Assembly: GCA_965247175.1 (NCBI GenBank) | Contig: OZ252006.1 | Location: forward strand, 62,001-126,000 | Direction: 5' to 3' | DNA: 64,000 nt | From: JANQMX01 sp965247175 | Lineage (GTDB): Bacteria; Pseudomonadota; Alphaproteobacteria; Kiloniellales; DSM-21159 | Part shown: positions 55,291 through 63,002 of the stretch, one piece after another | Layout: every line of letters begins with the position of its first letter | Position numbering within the stretch: the first letter of the stretch is position 1 | Position numbers and translations under genes: made by a program | The notes under the pieces: generated by a model | What the model was told of the DNA's origin: nothing | Database searches by the model: none | The model's input: the letters and a program-made list of their open reading frames with translations, nothing else

Positions 55291-56529
55291 ATGACTCACG
55301 GAACTCAGCTGGCCTTTCTCAATATGGCGCACTTCCTTTGCCACTACTTCCTGCTGATCTTTCCCACGGCTGTAATTGCCATCGCCGCGGACTGGGGGCT
55401 CTCCTACGGAGCCGCGCTTGCGCTCGGCACGCCACTTTACGTGCTCTTCGCGCTGGCCACCTTGCCGGCCGGCTGGCTTGGCGATCATTGGAACGGCCAG
55501 CACTTGATTGGTCTGTCGTTCTTCGGCCTTGGCGGCGCCAGCCTTTTCATCGCCTTCGCGTCCGACGATCTCTGGCTCATGGTTGGACTCGGCGCCCTTG
55601 GGCTCTTCGCGGCCATCTATCATCCTGTCGGCCTGGCCATGGTGACGCGCCTCAGCGACCGGCCGGGGCATGCCCTGGCGGTCAACGGCGTGTACGGCAA
55701 TCTGGGGTTGGCTGCGGCCTCCCTCGCGACTGGGTTGCTGGCCGATGCCTTCGGCTGGCGCAGCGCCTTTCTCGTGCCGGGATTGGTGGTCGTGCTGGCC
55801 GGCCTCGTTCACCTGATGGCCGTCAGGCGTCACGACGCGAGCGCGCAGGCATCGCATCGGGCCAAGGGACCGGACACGGTTGCCGTGCCGCGTGCAATCC
55901 AGATCCGCGTCGTTGCCGTGGTGCTGATGGCGGCGCTGTTCAGCGGCGTGATCTTCAACGGCGTCACGATCTCGCTGCCCAAGCTGTTCGATGAGCGCCT
56001 GGGCGCCATTGCGCCGACACTTGCCGGTGTCGGCGGCTACACGACCTTGGTCTTCGCCGTCGCCGCTTTTGCCCAGCTCCCGGTCGGCAATCTGCTCGAC
56101 CGGGTCGGTGGCCGCCCGGTGATGATCGCGCTCTATGTCCTGATTGCCGCAACTTTGGCGTTGCTGTCACAAGCCTTCGGCTGGTTGGCCGTGCCTGGTG
56201 CTCTGGTGGTGGTGACCTTCATGTTCGCCGGGCTTCCTATCACCGGCTGGCTGCTTGGCCGTTACGTCGCCAGCTCTTGGCGCTCGCGCGCCTTCGCCGT
56301 GGAGTACGTGCTGTCGCTCGGCATGGCCTCCACCATCGTGCCGGCCATGGCCTTCCTGCACGAGACAGGCTACGGCTTCGACAGCCAGTACCTGCTGTTC
56401 GCAGTATCAGCCGTTATCGTCATAATGGGCGCTATCGCCCTGCCACGCGCGGCGACGCTGGTCCGCGCCAGCCTTCAGGCAAAGGCAGTTGTCAGTCCAC
56501 CAGCTCCGGTGCCTTCTCCCCGGACTTAG
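55291..56529 (+). CDS. Major facilitator superfamily transporter
   Basis: A 412-residue protein with about twelve transmembrane segments and a central charged loop (RRHDASAQASHRAKGPD). The ATG directly follows a GTG, either of which could be the start; AGAGGG lies just upstream. The MFS cytoplasmic loop between helices 2 and 3 (GWLGDHWNGQ) is recognisable. Likely a small-molecule exporter under the divergent AraC regulator. Its 3' end overlaps the 3' end of clpA by 38 bases on the other strand. Confidence 0.9.
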   Translation: MTHGTQLAFLNMAHFLCHYFLLIFPTAVIAIAADWGLSYGAALALGTPLYVLFALATLPAGWLGDHWNGQHLIGLSFFGLGGASLFIAFASDDLWLMVGLGALGLFAAIYHPVGLAMVTRLSDRPGHALAVNGVYGNLGLAAASLATGLLADAFGWRSAFLVPGLVVVLAGLVHLMAVRRHDASAQASHRAKGPDTVAVPRAIQIRVVAVVLMAALFSGVIFNGVTISLPKLFDERLGAIAPTLAGVGGYTTLVFAVAAFAQLPVGNLLDRVGGRPVMIALYVLIAATLALLSQAFGWLAVPGALVVVTFMFAGLPITGWLLGRYVASSWRSRAFAVEYVLSLGMASTIVPAMAFLHETGYGFDSQYLLFAVSAVIVIMGAIALPRAATLVRASLQAKAVVSPPAPVPSPRT

Positions 56530-58798
56530 CCGGCGGGCCACCCTTTTCATCCGGGAAGCCGAAGGTGAGGGCGCCATCCACCAGGTCGACATGCACCAAG
56601 CCGCCCTTGGCCAGCTTGCCGAACAACAGCTCTTCAGCCAGCGGCTTCTTGATATGCTCCTGGATGACGCGGGCAAGCGGGCGGGCACCGAAGTTCGGTT
56701 CGTAGCCCTTTTCGGCCAGCCATTGGCGGGCCGCCTCGCTCAGCTCGATGGTCACGTTGCGATCAGCGAGCTGCGCTTCCAACTGCATGACGAACTTGTC
56801 GACCACCCGTGCCACGATTTCCGGCGTCAGGCCGCTGAAGGTAATGATGGCGTCGAGGCGGTTGCGGAACTCCGGGGTGAAGAGGCGATTGATCGCTTCG
56901 GTGTCCTCGCCACTGCGGGCCTCTCGGGCAAAGCCGATGGCCGGCTTGGCCATCTCGCTGGCGCCGGCGTTGGTCGTCATGATCAGGATGACGTTGCGGA
57001 AGTCGACGTTCTTGCCATTGTGGTCCGTCAGCTTCCCGTAATCCATGATCTGCAGCAGGATGTTGAAGATGTCCGGATGCGCCTTCTCGATCTCGTCGAG
57101 CAGCAGGACGCAGTGCGGATGCTGGTCCACGGCATCGGTCAAAAGGCCGCCCTGGTCAAAGCCAACATAGCCCGGAGGGGCGCCGATCAGCCGGCTGACC
57201 GCGTGGCGCTCCATGTACTCCGACATGTCGAAGCGGTGCAGTTCGACACCGAGTGTCATGGCGAGCTGTCGCGCGACCTCGGTCTTGCCGACGCCGGTCG
57301 GGCCGGAGAACAGGTAGGAGCCGATCGGCTTCTCCGGCTCACGCAGGCCGGCGCGAGCGAGCTTGATCGCGGCGGTCAAGGCCACAATGGCTTTGTTCTG
57401 GCCGAAGACCATGGTCTTGAGATCGCGCTCAAGGTTGGCCAGCGCCTGCTTGTCGTCCTTGGAGACGGATTTCGGCGGGATGCGTGCCATCTTGGCGATG
57501 ACGGCCTCGACCTCCTTTACGCCAACGGTCTTCTTGCGCTTGGACTCAGGCCGCAACGCTTGGGCCGCGCCGGTCTCGTCGATTACATCGATCGCCTTGT
57601 CCGGCAGTTTGCGGTCGCTGATGTAGCGGGCAGCCAGCTCGACGGCGACGCGGATGGCCTCCTGCGTGTAGCGGACGCTGTGGTGTTCCTCGTAGTAGGG
57701 CTTCAGCCCCTTGAGAATTTTAATAGTGTCCTCGATGGAGGGCTCAACCACATCGATCTTCTGGAAGCGCCGGACCAGGGCGCGGTCCTTTTCGAAGTAG
57801 TTGCGGTATTCCTTGTATGTGGTCGAACCAATGCAGCGCAGGCTGCCGCTCTGCAGCGCCGGCTTGAGCAGATTGGAGGCGTCCATGGCGCCACCCGATG
57901 TGGCGCCGGCGCCGATCACCGTGTGGATTTCATCGATGAAGAGCACGGCATGCGGCATGGCCTCGAGCTCGGAGATCACGGCTTTGAGCCGCTCCTCGAA
58001 GTCGCCGCGGTAGCGTGTGCCGGCGAGTAGGGCGCCCATGTCGAGGGCGAAAATGGTTGCCTCCTTGAGGACTTCGGGCACATCGCCCTCTTCGATGCGG
58101 CGCGCCAAACCTTCGGCGATGGCGGTCTTGCCGACGCCCGGATCGCCCACATAGAGCGGATTGTTCTTGGTGCGGCGACATAGCACCTGGATGGTGCGCT
58201 CGATCTCGTCCGCGCGGCCGATCAAGGGGTCGACCCGGCCCTGGCGGGACTTCTCGTTCAGGTCGACGCAATAGGCGTCGAGCGCCTCGCGGCCCTGCTT
58301 GACCACCTGCTCGCTCTCGCTCTCGGACTCAGCGCCGTTGACGGTGCGGCTCTGCTCCTGGCCCGGGACCTTGGCGATGCCGTGGCTGATGTAGTTGACC
58401 GCGTCCAGGCGGGTCATCTCCTGTGCTTGCAGGAAGTAGACCGCGTGGCTCTCCCGCTCGGCGAAGATCGCGACCAGCACGTTGGCGCCGGTCACTTCCT
58501 CACGGCCCGATGACTGGACGTGGATGGCGGCGCGCTGCAGCACGCGCTGGAAACCGGAGGTGGGAGAGGCGTCGCCGCTCTGTGCCGTGATGAGGGAAGA
58601 GAGATCGTTGTCGATGTAGTCGGAGATTTCCTCGCGCAGCTTGCCGATATCGACCCCGCAAGCCCGCAGTACCGCGACGGCATCGCTGTCCTCAGTCAGG
58701 GCCAAAAGAAGATGCTCAAGGGTCGCGTACTCGTGGCGCCGTTCATTGGCGAGCGCCAGGGCGCGGTGCAGGGTCTTCTCTAGGTTGCTGGATAGCAT
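56492..58798 (-). CDS. clpA: ATP-dependent Clp protease ATP-binding subunit ClpA
   Basis: A 768-residue Clp/Hsp100 unfoldase. N-domain repeats (1-140), first AAA+ module with Walker A GDPGVGKT and second with GPTGVGKT, plus DEIEKAHPD (Walker B) and the C-terminal end are in place. It unfolds substrates for ClpP; the adaptor ClpS is encoded immediately upstream (9-base gap), the normal alphaproteobacterial arrangement. ClpP is not in the window. Confidence 0.97.
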   Translation of the reverse strand: MLSSNLEKTLHRALALANERRHEYATLEHLLLALTEDSDAVAVLRACGVDIGKLREEISDYIDNDLSSLITAQSGDASPTSGFQRVLQRAAIHVQSSGREEVTGANVLVAIFAERESHAVYFLQAQEMTRLDAVNYISHGIAKVPGQEQSRTVNGAESESESEQVVKQGREALDAYCVDLNEKSRQGRVDPLIGRADEIERTIQVLCRRTKNNPLYVGDPGVGKTAIAEGLARRIEEGDVPEVLKEATIFALDMGALLAGTRYRGDFEERLKAVISELEAMPHAVLFIDEIHTVIGAGATSGGAMDASNLLKPALQSGSLRCIGSTTYKEYRNYFEKDRALVRRFQKIDVVEPSIEDTIKILKGLKPYYEEHHSVRYTQEAIRVAVELAARYISDRKLPDKAIDVIDETGAAQALRPESKRKKTVGVKEVEAVIAKMARIPPKSVSKDDKQALANLERDLKTMVFGQNKAIVALTAAIKLARAGLREPEKPIGSYLFSGPTGVGKTEVARQLAMTLGVELHRFDMSEYMERHAVSRLIGAPPGYVGFDQGGLLTDAVDQHPHCVLLLDEIEKAHPDIFNILLQIMDYGKLTDHNGKNVDFRNVILIMTTNAGASEMAKPAIGFAREARSGEDTEAINRLFTPEFRNRLDAIITFSGLTPEIVARVVDKFVMQLEAQLADRNVTIELSEAARQWLAEKGYEPNFGARPLARVIQEHIKKPLAEELLFGKLAKGGLVHVDLVDGALTFGFPDEKGGPPAKSGEKAPELVD

Positions 58799-58807
58799 CG
58801 CGCGCGA

Positions 58808-59167
58808 CTAGTCCTTTTCCAGGGTGCACTGTAGAGGATGTTGATGCTTGCGGGCATAGTCTATGACCTGCGTCACTTTGGTCTCCGCGACCTCGTAGGT
58901 GTAGACACCGCAGACACCGACACCGCGTCGGTGAACGTGCAGCATGATCTGCGTCGCCTCTTCCCGGCGCTTGCCGAAGAACTTTTCAAGGACGTGAACG
59001 ACGAACTCCATGGGCGTGTAATCGTCGTTCAGCATCAAGACCTTGTAAAGCGACGGGCGCTTCGTCTTCGGGCGCGTGCGGACAATAACGCCGGTCGCGC
59101 GGCCATTGCCGTCGCCGTTGCGCCCAGAGCCGCCGTTGTCTTCGTTCGCCAACCGCATGCCTTGCAT
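58808..59167 (-). CDS. clpS: ATP-dependent Clp protease adaptor protein ClpS
   Basis: A 119-residue adaptor. It brings N-end-rule substrates to ClpA. Key blocks are LNDDYTPMEFVVHVLEKFF with the pocket residues Asp-Asp-Tyr, and HVHRRGVGVCGVYTYEVAETK. A disordered Gly/Asn-rich N-terminal tail (about 1-25) precedes the fold. Two in-frame ATG codons three residues apart could each start; the first follows AGGG. It is coupled to clpA. Confidence 0.95.
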   Translation of the reverse strand: MQGMRLANEDNGGSGRNGDGNGRATGVIVRTRPKTKRPSLYKVLMLNDDYTPMEFVVHVLEKFFGKRREEATQIMLHVHRRGVGVCGVYTYEVAETKVTQVIDYARKHQHPLQCTLEKD

Positions 59168-59430
59168 CTCACGCCCTACGGGCGGGCGACTCGGCCCGCC
59201 ATGTTTCCAATCTAATACTAGCATGCTCTACAATATTGTGAATCAGCCCGGGGGCGGGAAGTGCCGGGCGGGCAGCTTTTTCCGCTGGGCTGCTTTGTGG
59301 ACAACAGACCGAGTGTTTCCCGGAATCGCGCCCGGATTGTGGCGAAGCGGCGGCACGTGCAGCGAAGTGCGCCGAGCCGCCTGTAACACCGTCAATTGTC
59401 GCAGGCACAGTGTCTGATTTCGCGAGACGC

Positions 59431-60228
59431 CTAAGCAGTGCCAGCCTCCCTATCCAACCGCTCCACCTCTTCCCAGGCGCTCCAATTCTCTTGGAGATGC
59501 GTCACGGATGTTGTGCCGGGAATGACGATGATGTTGGGCGCGCGTCGCAGCAACCAAGCGAGCGCCTCGCGTGGCGATAGTTTTGCGCCCTGCTTCATGG
59601 GGTTGGCGCCGAGTGGTCCGTAAGGAATGAAGGCGATCCCCTGGGCTGCTGTGAAGTCGACCAGGGCATCGGCATCCCGTTCCGCCATGTTGTAGCGGTT
59701 CTGGATGCTGGCGATCGGCGCGACTGAAAGCGCGCGATCGAGCTCTTCCCGAGTCACGTTCGAAAGGCCGATATGTCCGATCCGGCCATCGGCTTGTGCT
59801 TCGGCTAAAGCCGCAACGGATGTTTCGATCGGGGTCTCCGGGTCGACGCGGTGAAGCTGAAAGAGATCGATTTGGGGACGCCGCAGGTTCGTCAGGGCCT
59901 TGTCGATCTGGCGCAACAAAGTGTCGCGGGAGCCATCCACGGTGATGCGGCCGGCTTCCGGCTTGTCGACACCGCCCTTTGTCGCCAGCACGGCACCGCG
60001 TCCGTCCAATCCCTCACCGACGATCCGGTCGGCGTGCTCCGGCCCGTAAGCCCAGGCGCTGTCGAAGAAATCTACGCCAAGGTCGGCAGCGCAGCGCAGC
60101 AGCTGCAAGCCCTCGTCCCACTGTGGGAAGGGGCCGAAGTTGCCTGGCTGGCCCGTCAGGCGCATGGCGCCATAGCCCAGACGGTTGACCTCAAGGCTGC
60201 CGCCAATCCGGAAGCTGCGCTCCGTCAT
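59431..60228 (-). CDS. Aldo/keto reductase
   Basis: A 265-residue NADPH-dependent carbonyl reductase. The catalytic tetrad is intact: Asp56, Tyr61, Lys84 and His126. The C-terminal NADP-binding region is shorter than in many members. Substrate unknown. A LysR-type gene lies divergent across a 104-base spacer with a LysR box. Confidence 0.92.
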   Translation of the reverse strand: MTERSFRIGGSLEVNRLGYGAMRLTGQPGNFGPFPQWDEGLQLLRCAADLGVDFFDSAWAYGPEHADRIVGEGLDGRGAVLATKGGVDKPEAGRITVDGSRDTLLRQIDKALTNLRRPQIDLFQLHRVDPETPIETSVAALAEAQADGRIGHIGLSNVTREELDRALSVAPIASIQNRYNMAERDADALVDFTAAQGIAFIPYGPLGANPMKQGAKLSPREALAWLLRRAPNIIVIPGTTSVTHLQENWSAWEEVERLDREAGTA

Positions 60229-60319
60229 GTCTTGTCTCCTCGGTTCGTTGACGTTGTCGCTGAAGCCAAGGTGGCAATGTGCGCGTTCCTTCGGTAGACG
60301 GATTACAAAATAGACTGTT

Positions 60320-60334
60320 ATACATATTACGTAT
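60320..60334. promoter_or_regulatory. LysR-type T-N11-A box overlapping the LysR start codon
   Basis: ATAC-N7-GTAT, the canonical LysR-binding core. The right half (GTAT) overlaps the ATG of the LysR gene, so binding would cover its own start and could also reach the divergent aldo/keto reductase promoter. Confidence 0.6.
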
Positions 60335-61286
60335 GAGTAAGCCTCTTGATCGTTTGACTCTATTGGAGACCTTCGTCCGGATTTCGGAGCGCGGTTCGAT
60401 CAGCGGCGCGGCGCGCGATCTTGGTCTCTCGCAGGCGTCAGCCAGCCGACAGCTCAAGGAACTCGAAGATCGTCTGGGTGTTCAACTCGTGCGGCGGACG
60501 ACCCATGCGCTTGCCGTCACTTTGGCCGGTCAGGAGCTGCTGAGAGATGCGCGCGGGCTGCTTTCGGAGTGGTCGGCCCTGGAAGAGCGCCATGGCGCCG
60601 GTGACGATGTTGCCAAGGGGCCCCTGAAGATCGTTGCTCCCGTCGCGCTCGGTCAGCGGCATCTGGTCGACCTGGCACTCGACTTCCAGCTTCGTAATCC
60701 GCAGGTCTCCTTGTCCTGGCAGCTACAGGACGAACCGATTCGTTTCGCGGAAATCGGGTGCGACTGCTGGATCAAGATCGGGCCTGTGCTGGACGAGACG
60801 CTGGTGGTGCGGCCGTTGGGGCACGTGGCCCGGTCTCTGGTCGCCAGCCCGGTTCTGACCGGCCGCGACGGCCTGGCCGGACCCGCGGATGCGGAGGCCT
60901 TGCCTTTTGTCGCCTTGGAGCCGTTCGAAGGCGGGCGCATCGCTTTGGCCGACCAAGGGGGCGCCGTTCACGAGATCAGGCCACCAGTGCGATTCGCCAC
61001 CAACAACATCTTCGCGCTGCATCGCGCCGCCCTGAAAGGCGCAGGGGCGGTTGTCTTGCCGAGATGGTTCATTGCGGATGACTTGGCGGCTGGTCGGCTG
61101 ATCAACCTTCTGCCGCAGTGGCGGGCGGCATCGTACGCCGTCAACGTCGCCTACCTGCCGGCTCGGCATCAGCCGAAACGGCTGTCGCTCTTTCTGCAGG
61201 CTCTCAAGAAAGGCCTTGGCGAGATTGCGGGTCTAGAGGGTCCGGCCGCAGACTTGGACGAGGCCACTACGAGGGGCCAGGTATAA
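60333..61286 (+). CDS. LysR family transcriptional regulator
   Basis: A 317-residue regulator with N-terminal winged helix (1-60: LTLLETFVRISERGSISGAARDLGLSQASASRQLKELEDRLG) and a C-terminal effector-binding domain (about 90-295). The ATG is within a T-N11-A box. Divergent from an aldo/keto reductase gene, the usual target layout. It ends at a hairpin shared with the phasin gene. Confidence 0.94.
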   Translation: MSKPLDRLTLLETFVRISERGSISGAARDLGLSQASASRQLKELEDRLGVQLVRRTTHALAVTLAGQELLRDARGLLSEWSALEERHGAGDDVAKGPLKIVAPVALGQRHLVDLALDFQLRNPQVSLSWQLQDEPIRFAEIGCDCWIKIGPVLDETLVVRPLGHVARSLVASPVLTGRDGLAGPADAEALPFVALEPFEGGRIALADQGGAVHEIRPPVRFATNNIFALHRAALKGAGAVVLPRWFIADDLAAGRLINLLPQWRAASYAVNVAYLPARHQPKRLSLFLQALKKGLGEIAGLEGPAADLDEATTRGQV

Positions 61287-61291
61287 AAAAA

Positions 61292-61311
61292 GCCCGGCCA
61301 AATGGCCGGGC
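61292..61311 (-). terminator. Intrinsic terminator of the phasin gene
   Basis: Stem GCCCGGCC/GGCCGGGC with loop AAAT (read on the plus strand), followed in the phasin direction by a run of seven T. Lies 28 bp past the phasin stop and 5 bp past the convergent LysR stop. Confidence 0.85.
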
Positions 61312-61338
61312 CTTTCCGGGTACCCTAATCGGCAGGTG

Positions 61339-61869
61339 TTAGGCAGCCGACTTGATCATCTTTTCGACCGTGACGTTCAGACGCGACTGCAGCGGCTGAA
61401 AGGTCTCGTTGGCGACCTTGACGGACATCTCGGTCAGCTTCGCGGTCTCGGCCAGGGTCTTGTCGAAGTTGCTCTTGGCGACTTCGCCGCTGACGTCGAA
61501 CAACTCCTGAACGTTCTTGGCGCCGAGCATCTTCTTGGCGACGGCAACGTTCTCTTCCATGGAGCCCTGCGCGAAGGTGAAGATCTCCTTGGTCATGAGC
61601 TCCATACCTTTGGCCATGACGTTGGAGGCCTCGACGAAGGCCTGGAGGTTGTCCTTGTTGACGGAAGCCAGCTCGTCATAGCCCTTGAAGATCGCGCTCG
61701 AAGTCTTCTCGATGTTATCTTTGGTCATGGTGACGGCTTGCTCGTACTGCTTGGTGGCGGCTTCGCTGCCGGCCTTAACGACGGCCTCAACGGTCTCCTT
61801 GCCGGCATTGACGGCAGCTTCGACCGGCTTCATGGCGTCCTGGGCGGTGGTGGTCTTTTTGGCGGTCAT
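61339..61869 (-). CDS. Phasin family protein (PHA granule-associated)
   Basis: A 176-residue, almost wholly helical, Lys/Glu/Ala-rich protein with the phasin fold (VEAVVKAGSEAATKQYEQAVTMTKDNIEKTSSAIFKGYDELASVNKDNLQAFVEA). Phasins coat polyhydroxyalkanoate granules and are normally among the most abundant proteins under storage conditions. A strong promoter with paired TGCA-type sites lies upstream, and an intrinsic terminator downstream; the gene is monocistronic. Confidence 0.93.
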   Translation of the reverse strand: MTAKKTTTAQDAMKPVEAAVNAGKETVEAVVKAGSEAATKQYEQAVTMTKDNIEKTSSAIFKGYDELASVNKDNLQAFVEASNVMAKGMELMTKEIFTFAQGSMEENVAVAKKMLGAKNVQELFDVSGEVAKSNFDKTLAETAKLTEMSVKVANETFQPLQSRLNVTVEKMIKSAA

Positions 61870-61970
61870 CTCTCTGTCCTTCCATCACTGAATATCGATC
61901 GGTTGCACTTGCAGGGTGGGGCCTGCGCACTCATTGCCGCTGGCTCAATCTCTCTGGTCGAGCCTGGAAA

Positions 61971-61985
61971 TTGTGCACTGCAACA
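61971..61985. promoter_or_regulatory. TGCA-type operator at the phasin transcription start
   Basis: TTGTGCACTGCAACA, with the 9-base core TGCACTGCA, the reverse complement of the core in the upstream palindrome. It sits at the predicted +1. A weaker copy (TGCACTTGCA, 61904-61913) lies in the leader. Confidence 0.6.
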
Positions 61986-61991
61986 TGACTG

Positions 61992-62021
61992 ATAATTAAG
62001 AGCTGGACCGGACTCTGTCAA
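61992..62021 (-). promoter_or_regulatory. Sigma-70 promoter of the phasin gene
   Basis: On the minus strand a perfect -35 TTGACA (62016-62021) and -10 AATTAT (61992-61997), 18 bases apart. Predicted start near 61985, giving a leader of about 115 bases. Confidence 0.7.
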
Positions 62022-62023
62022 GA

Positions 62024-62046
62024 AAATTTGTGCAGTGCACAAATTT
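62024..62046. promoter_or_regulatory. 23-bp perfect palindrome upstream of the phasin promoter
   Basis: Eleven-base arms AAATTTGTGCA around a single G, perfectly symmetric, 2 bp upstream of the -35 box. The core TGCAGTGCA fits a TGC-N3-GCA type site. Confidence 0.75.
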
Positions 62047-62085
62047 CGGCAGCTGCCTGTCACCTAGACCTTGCGATAGTGGGTG

Positions 62086-62802
62086 TCAGCGCTGACCGAC
62101 CAGACCATCCGCGCCGACTTCGACCTCGAAGTCGACCCCGGCGAACTCGCTGGAGCTGAGACCGCCGCGGGCTCTCAGGCGCCCGCTGGCGTCGACCTTC
62201 TGCGGTGGCGGCATTGCGATGCCGGTGCGGTCGAAGCGTGCCAGGATGTTCGGAAAGCTCAGGATGTCGTAGCGGTCGGAGGGGTAAGACCAGGCATTGA
62301 AGACCATTCGGCCGTCAACGCAGGCGACGGCAATCCAATAGTAGGCACGGGAGTCGAGCCAGCGGCCGACCGGGGGTTCCTGTCCAAAGCCACTGTTGGT
62401 GAGCGCGGTTGTCAACTGGCCGACTTCTTGGGCTGTCAGCACCGTGGTCGCGTTGTTCCAGCGCCAGGGGCTCAGGAGATCGCCTGGATTGTTGATCACC
62501 ACCCGGCTTAGGTTTTCCGGCAGCTGCACGCGGCTGAGCAGCGTCCCGGCGCCGTCGGGTTGGACCGTCAGGTCATAGACCCGGACATGCTTGGTGTAGC
62601 GGGCGTTGTAGATGAACCGGTAGCGATCGTCGGTGCTCGCCGCCGCGCCGGCCCCACAGGTTTCTCGCAGGTCGTCTCCGTTCAGCAGGCTGAACCAGGC
62701 GAACTTCTGCACAAGGGGGTCTTCCAGGTTGCCGCCATAGGTGCAGGTGCCCAGGACGACCGGCACCAGAGCCACCAGCAGTACGCGCAGGCGACGGTAC
62801 AT
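62086..62802 (-). CDS. Hypothetical exported protein
   Basis: About 238 residues from the ATG giving MYRRLRVLLVALVPVVLG; another ATG six codons earlier is possible. The N-terminus is a signal peptide; VLGTC lacks the small residue expected at -1 of a lipobox, so a lipoprotein is doubtful. The mature part has Trp/Tyr-rich segments (YYWIAVACVDGRMVFNAWSYPSDRYDIL). No family recognised. Divergent from the D-Ala-D-Ala carboxypeptidase gene. Confidence 0.65.
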   Translation of the reverse strand: MYRRLRVLLVALVPVVLGTCTYGGNLEDPLVQKFAWFSLLNGDDLRETCGAGAAASTDDRYRFIYNARYTKHVRVYDLTVQPDGAGTLLSRVQLPENLSRVVINNPGDLLSPWRWNNATTVLTAQEVGQLTTALTNSGFGQEPPVGRWLDSRAYYWIAVACVDGRMVFNAWSYPSDRYDILSFPNILARFDRTGIAMPPPQKVDASGRLRARGGLSSSEFAGVDFEVEVGADGLVGQR

Positions 62803-63002
62803 TACTTGTCCATCCAACATTCTCAGACTTTACCGTGATTTAAGCTCGAAATGCCAGGCTGATGGGGCGTGGCGAGAACGGCCTGCCAAACGACTGGACA
62901 TGAAATCCGGTCGTTTGCTAATTCTTGAAGAGATTCAATAGTGTTGACGGGTAGAGTTAAGATGGGGTCCACAAAAACCCACCAGATAGGCGGGGTATCC
63001 GG

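Noticed and set aside
56489..58030. Plus-strand open frame of 513 codons opposite clpA
   Set aside because: ClpA is unmistakable; the frame is antisense.
62944..62963. TTGACG plus TAAGAT as the promoter of the carboxypeptidase gene
   Set aside because: Only 8 bases lie between the two, far too short for a -35/-10 pair.
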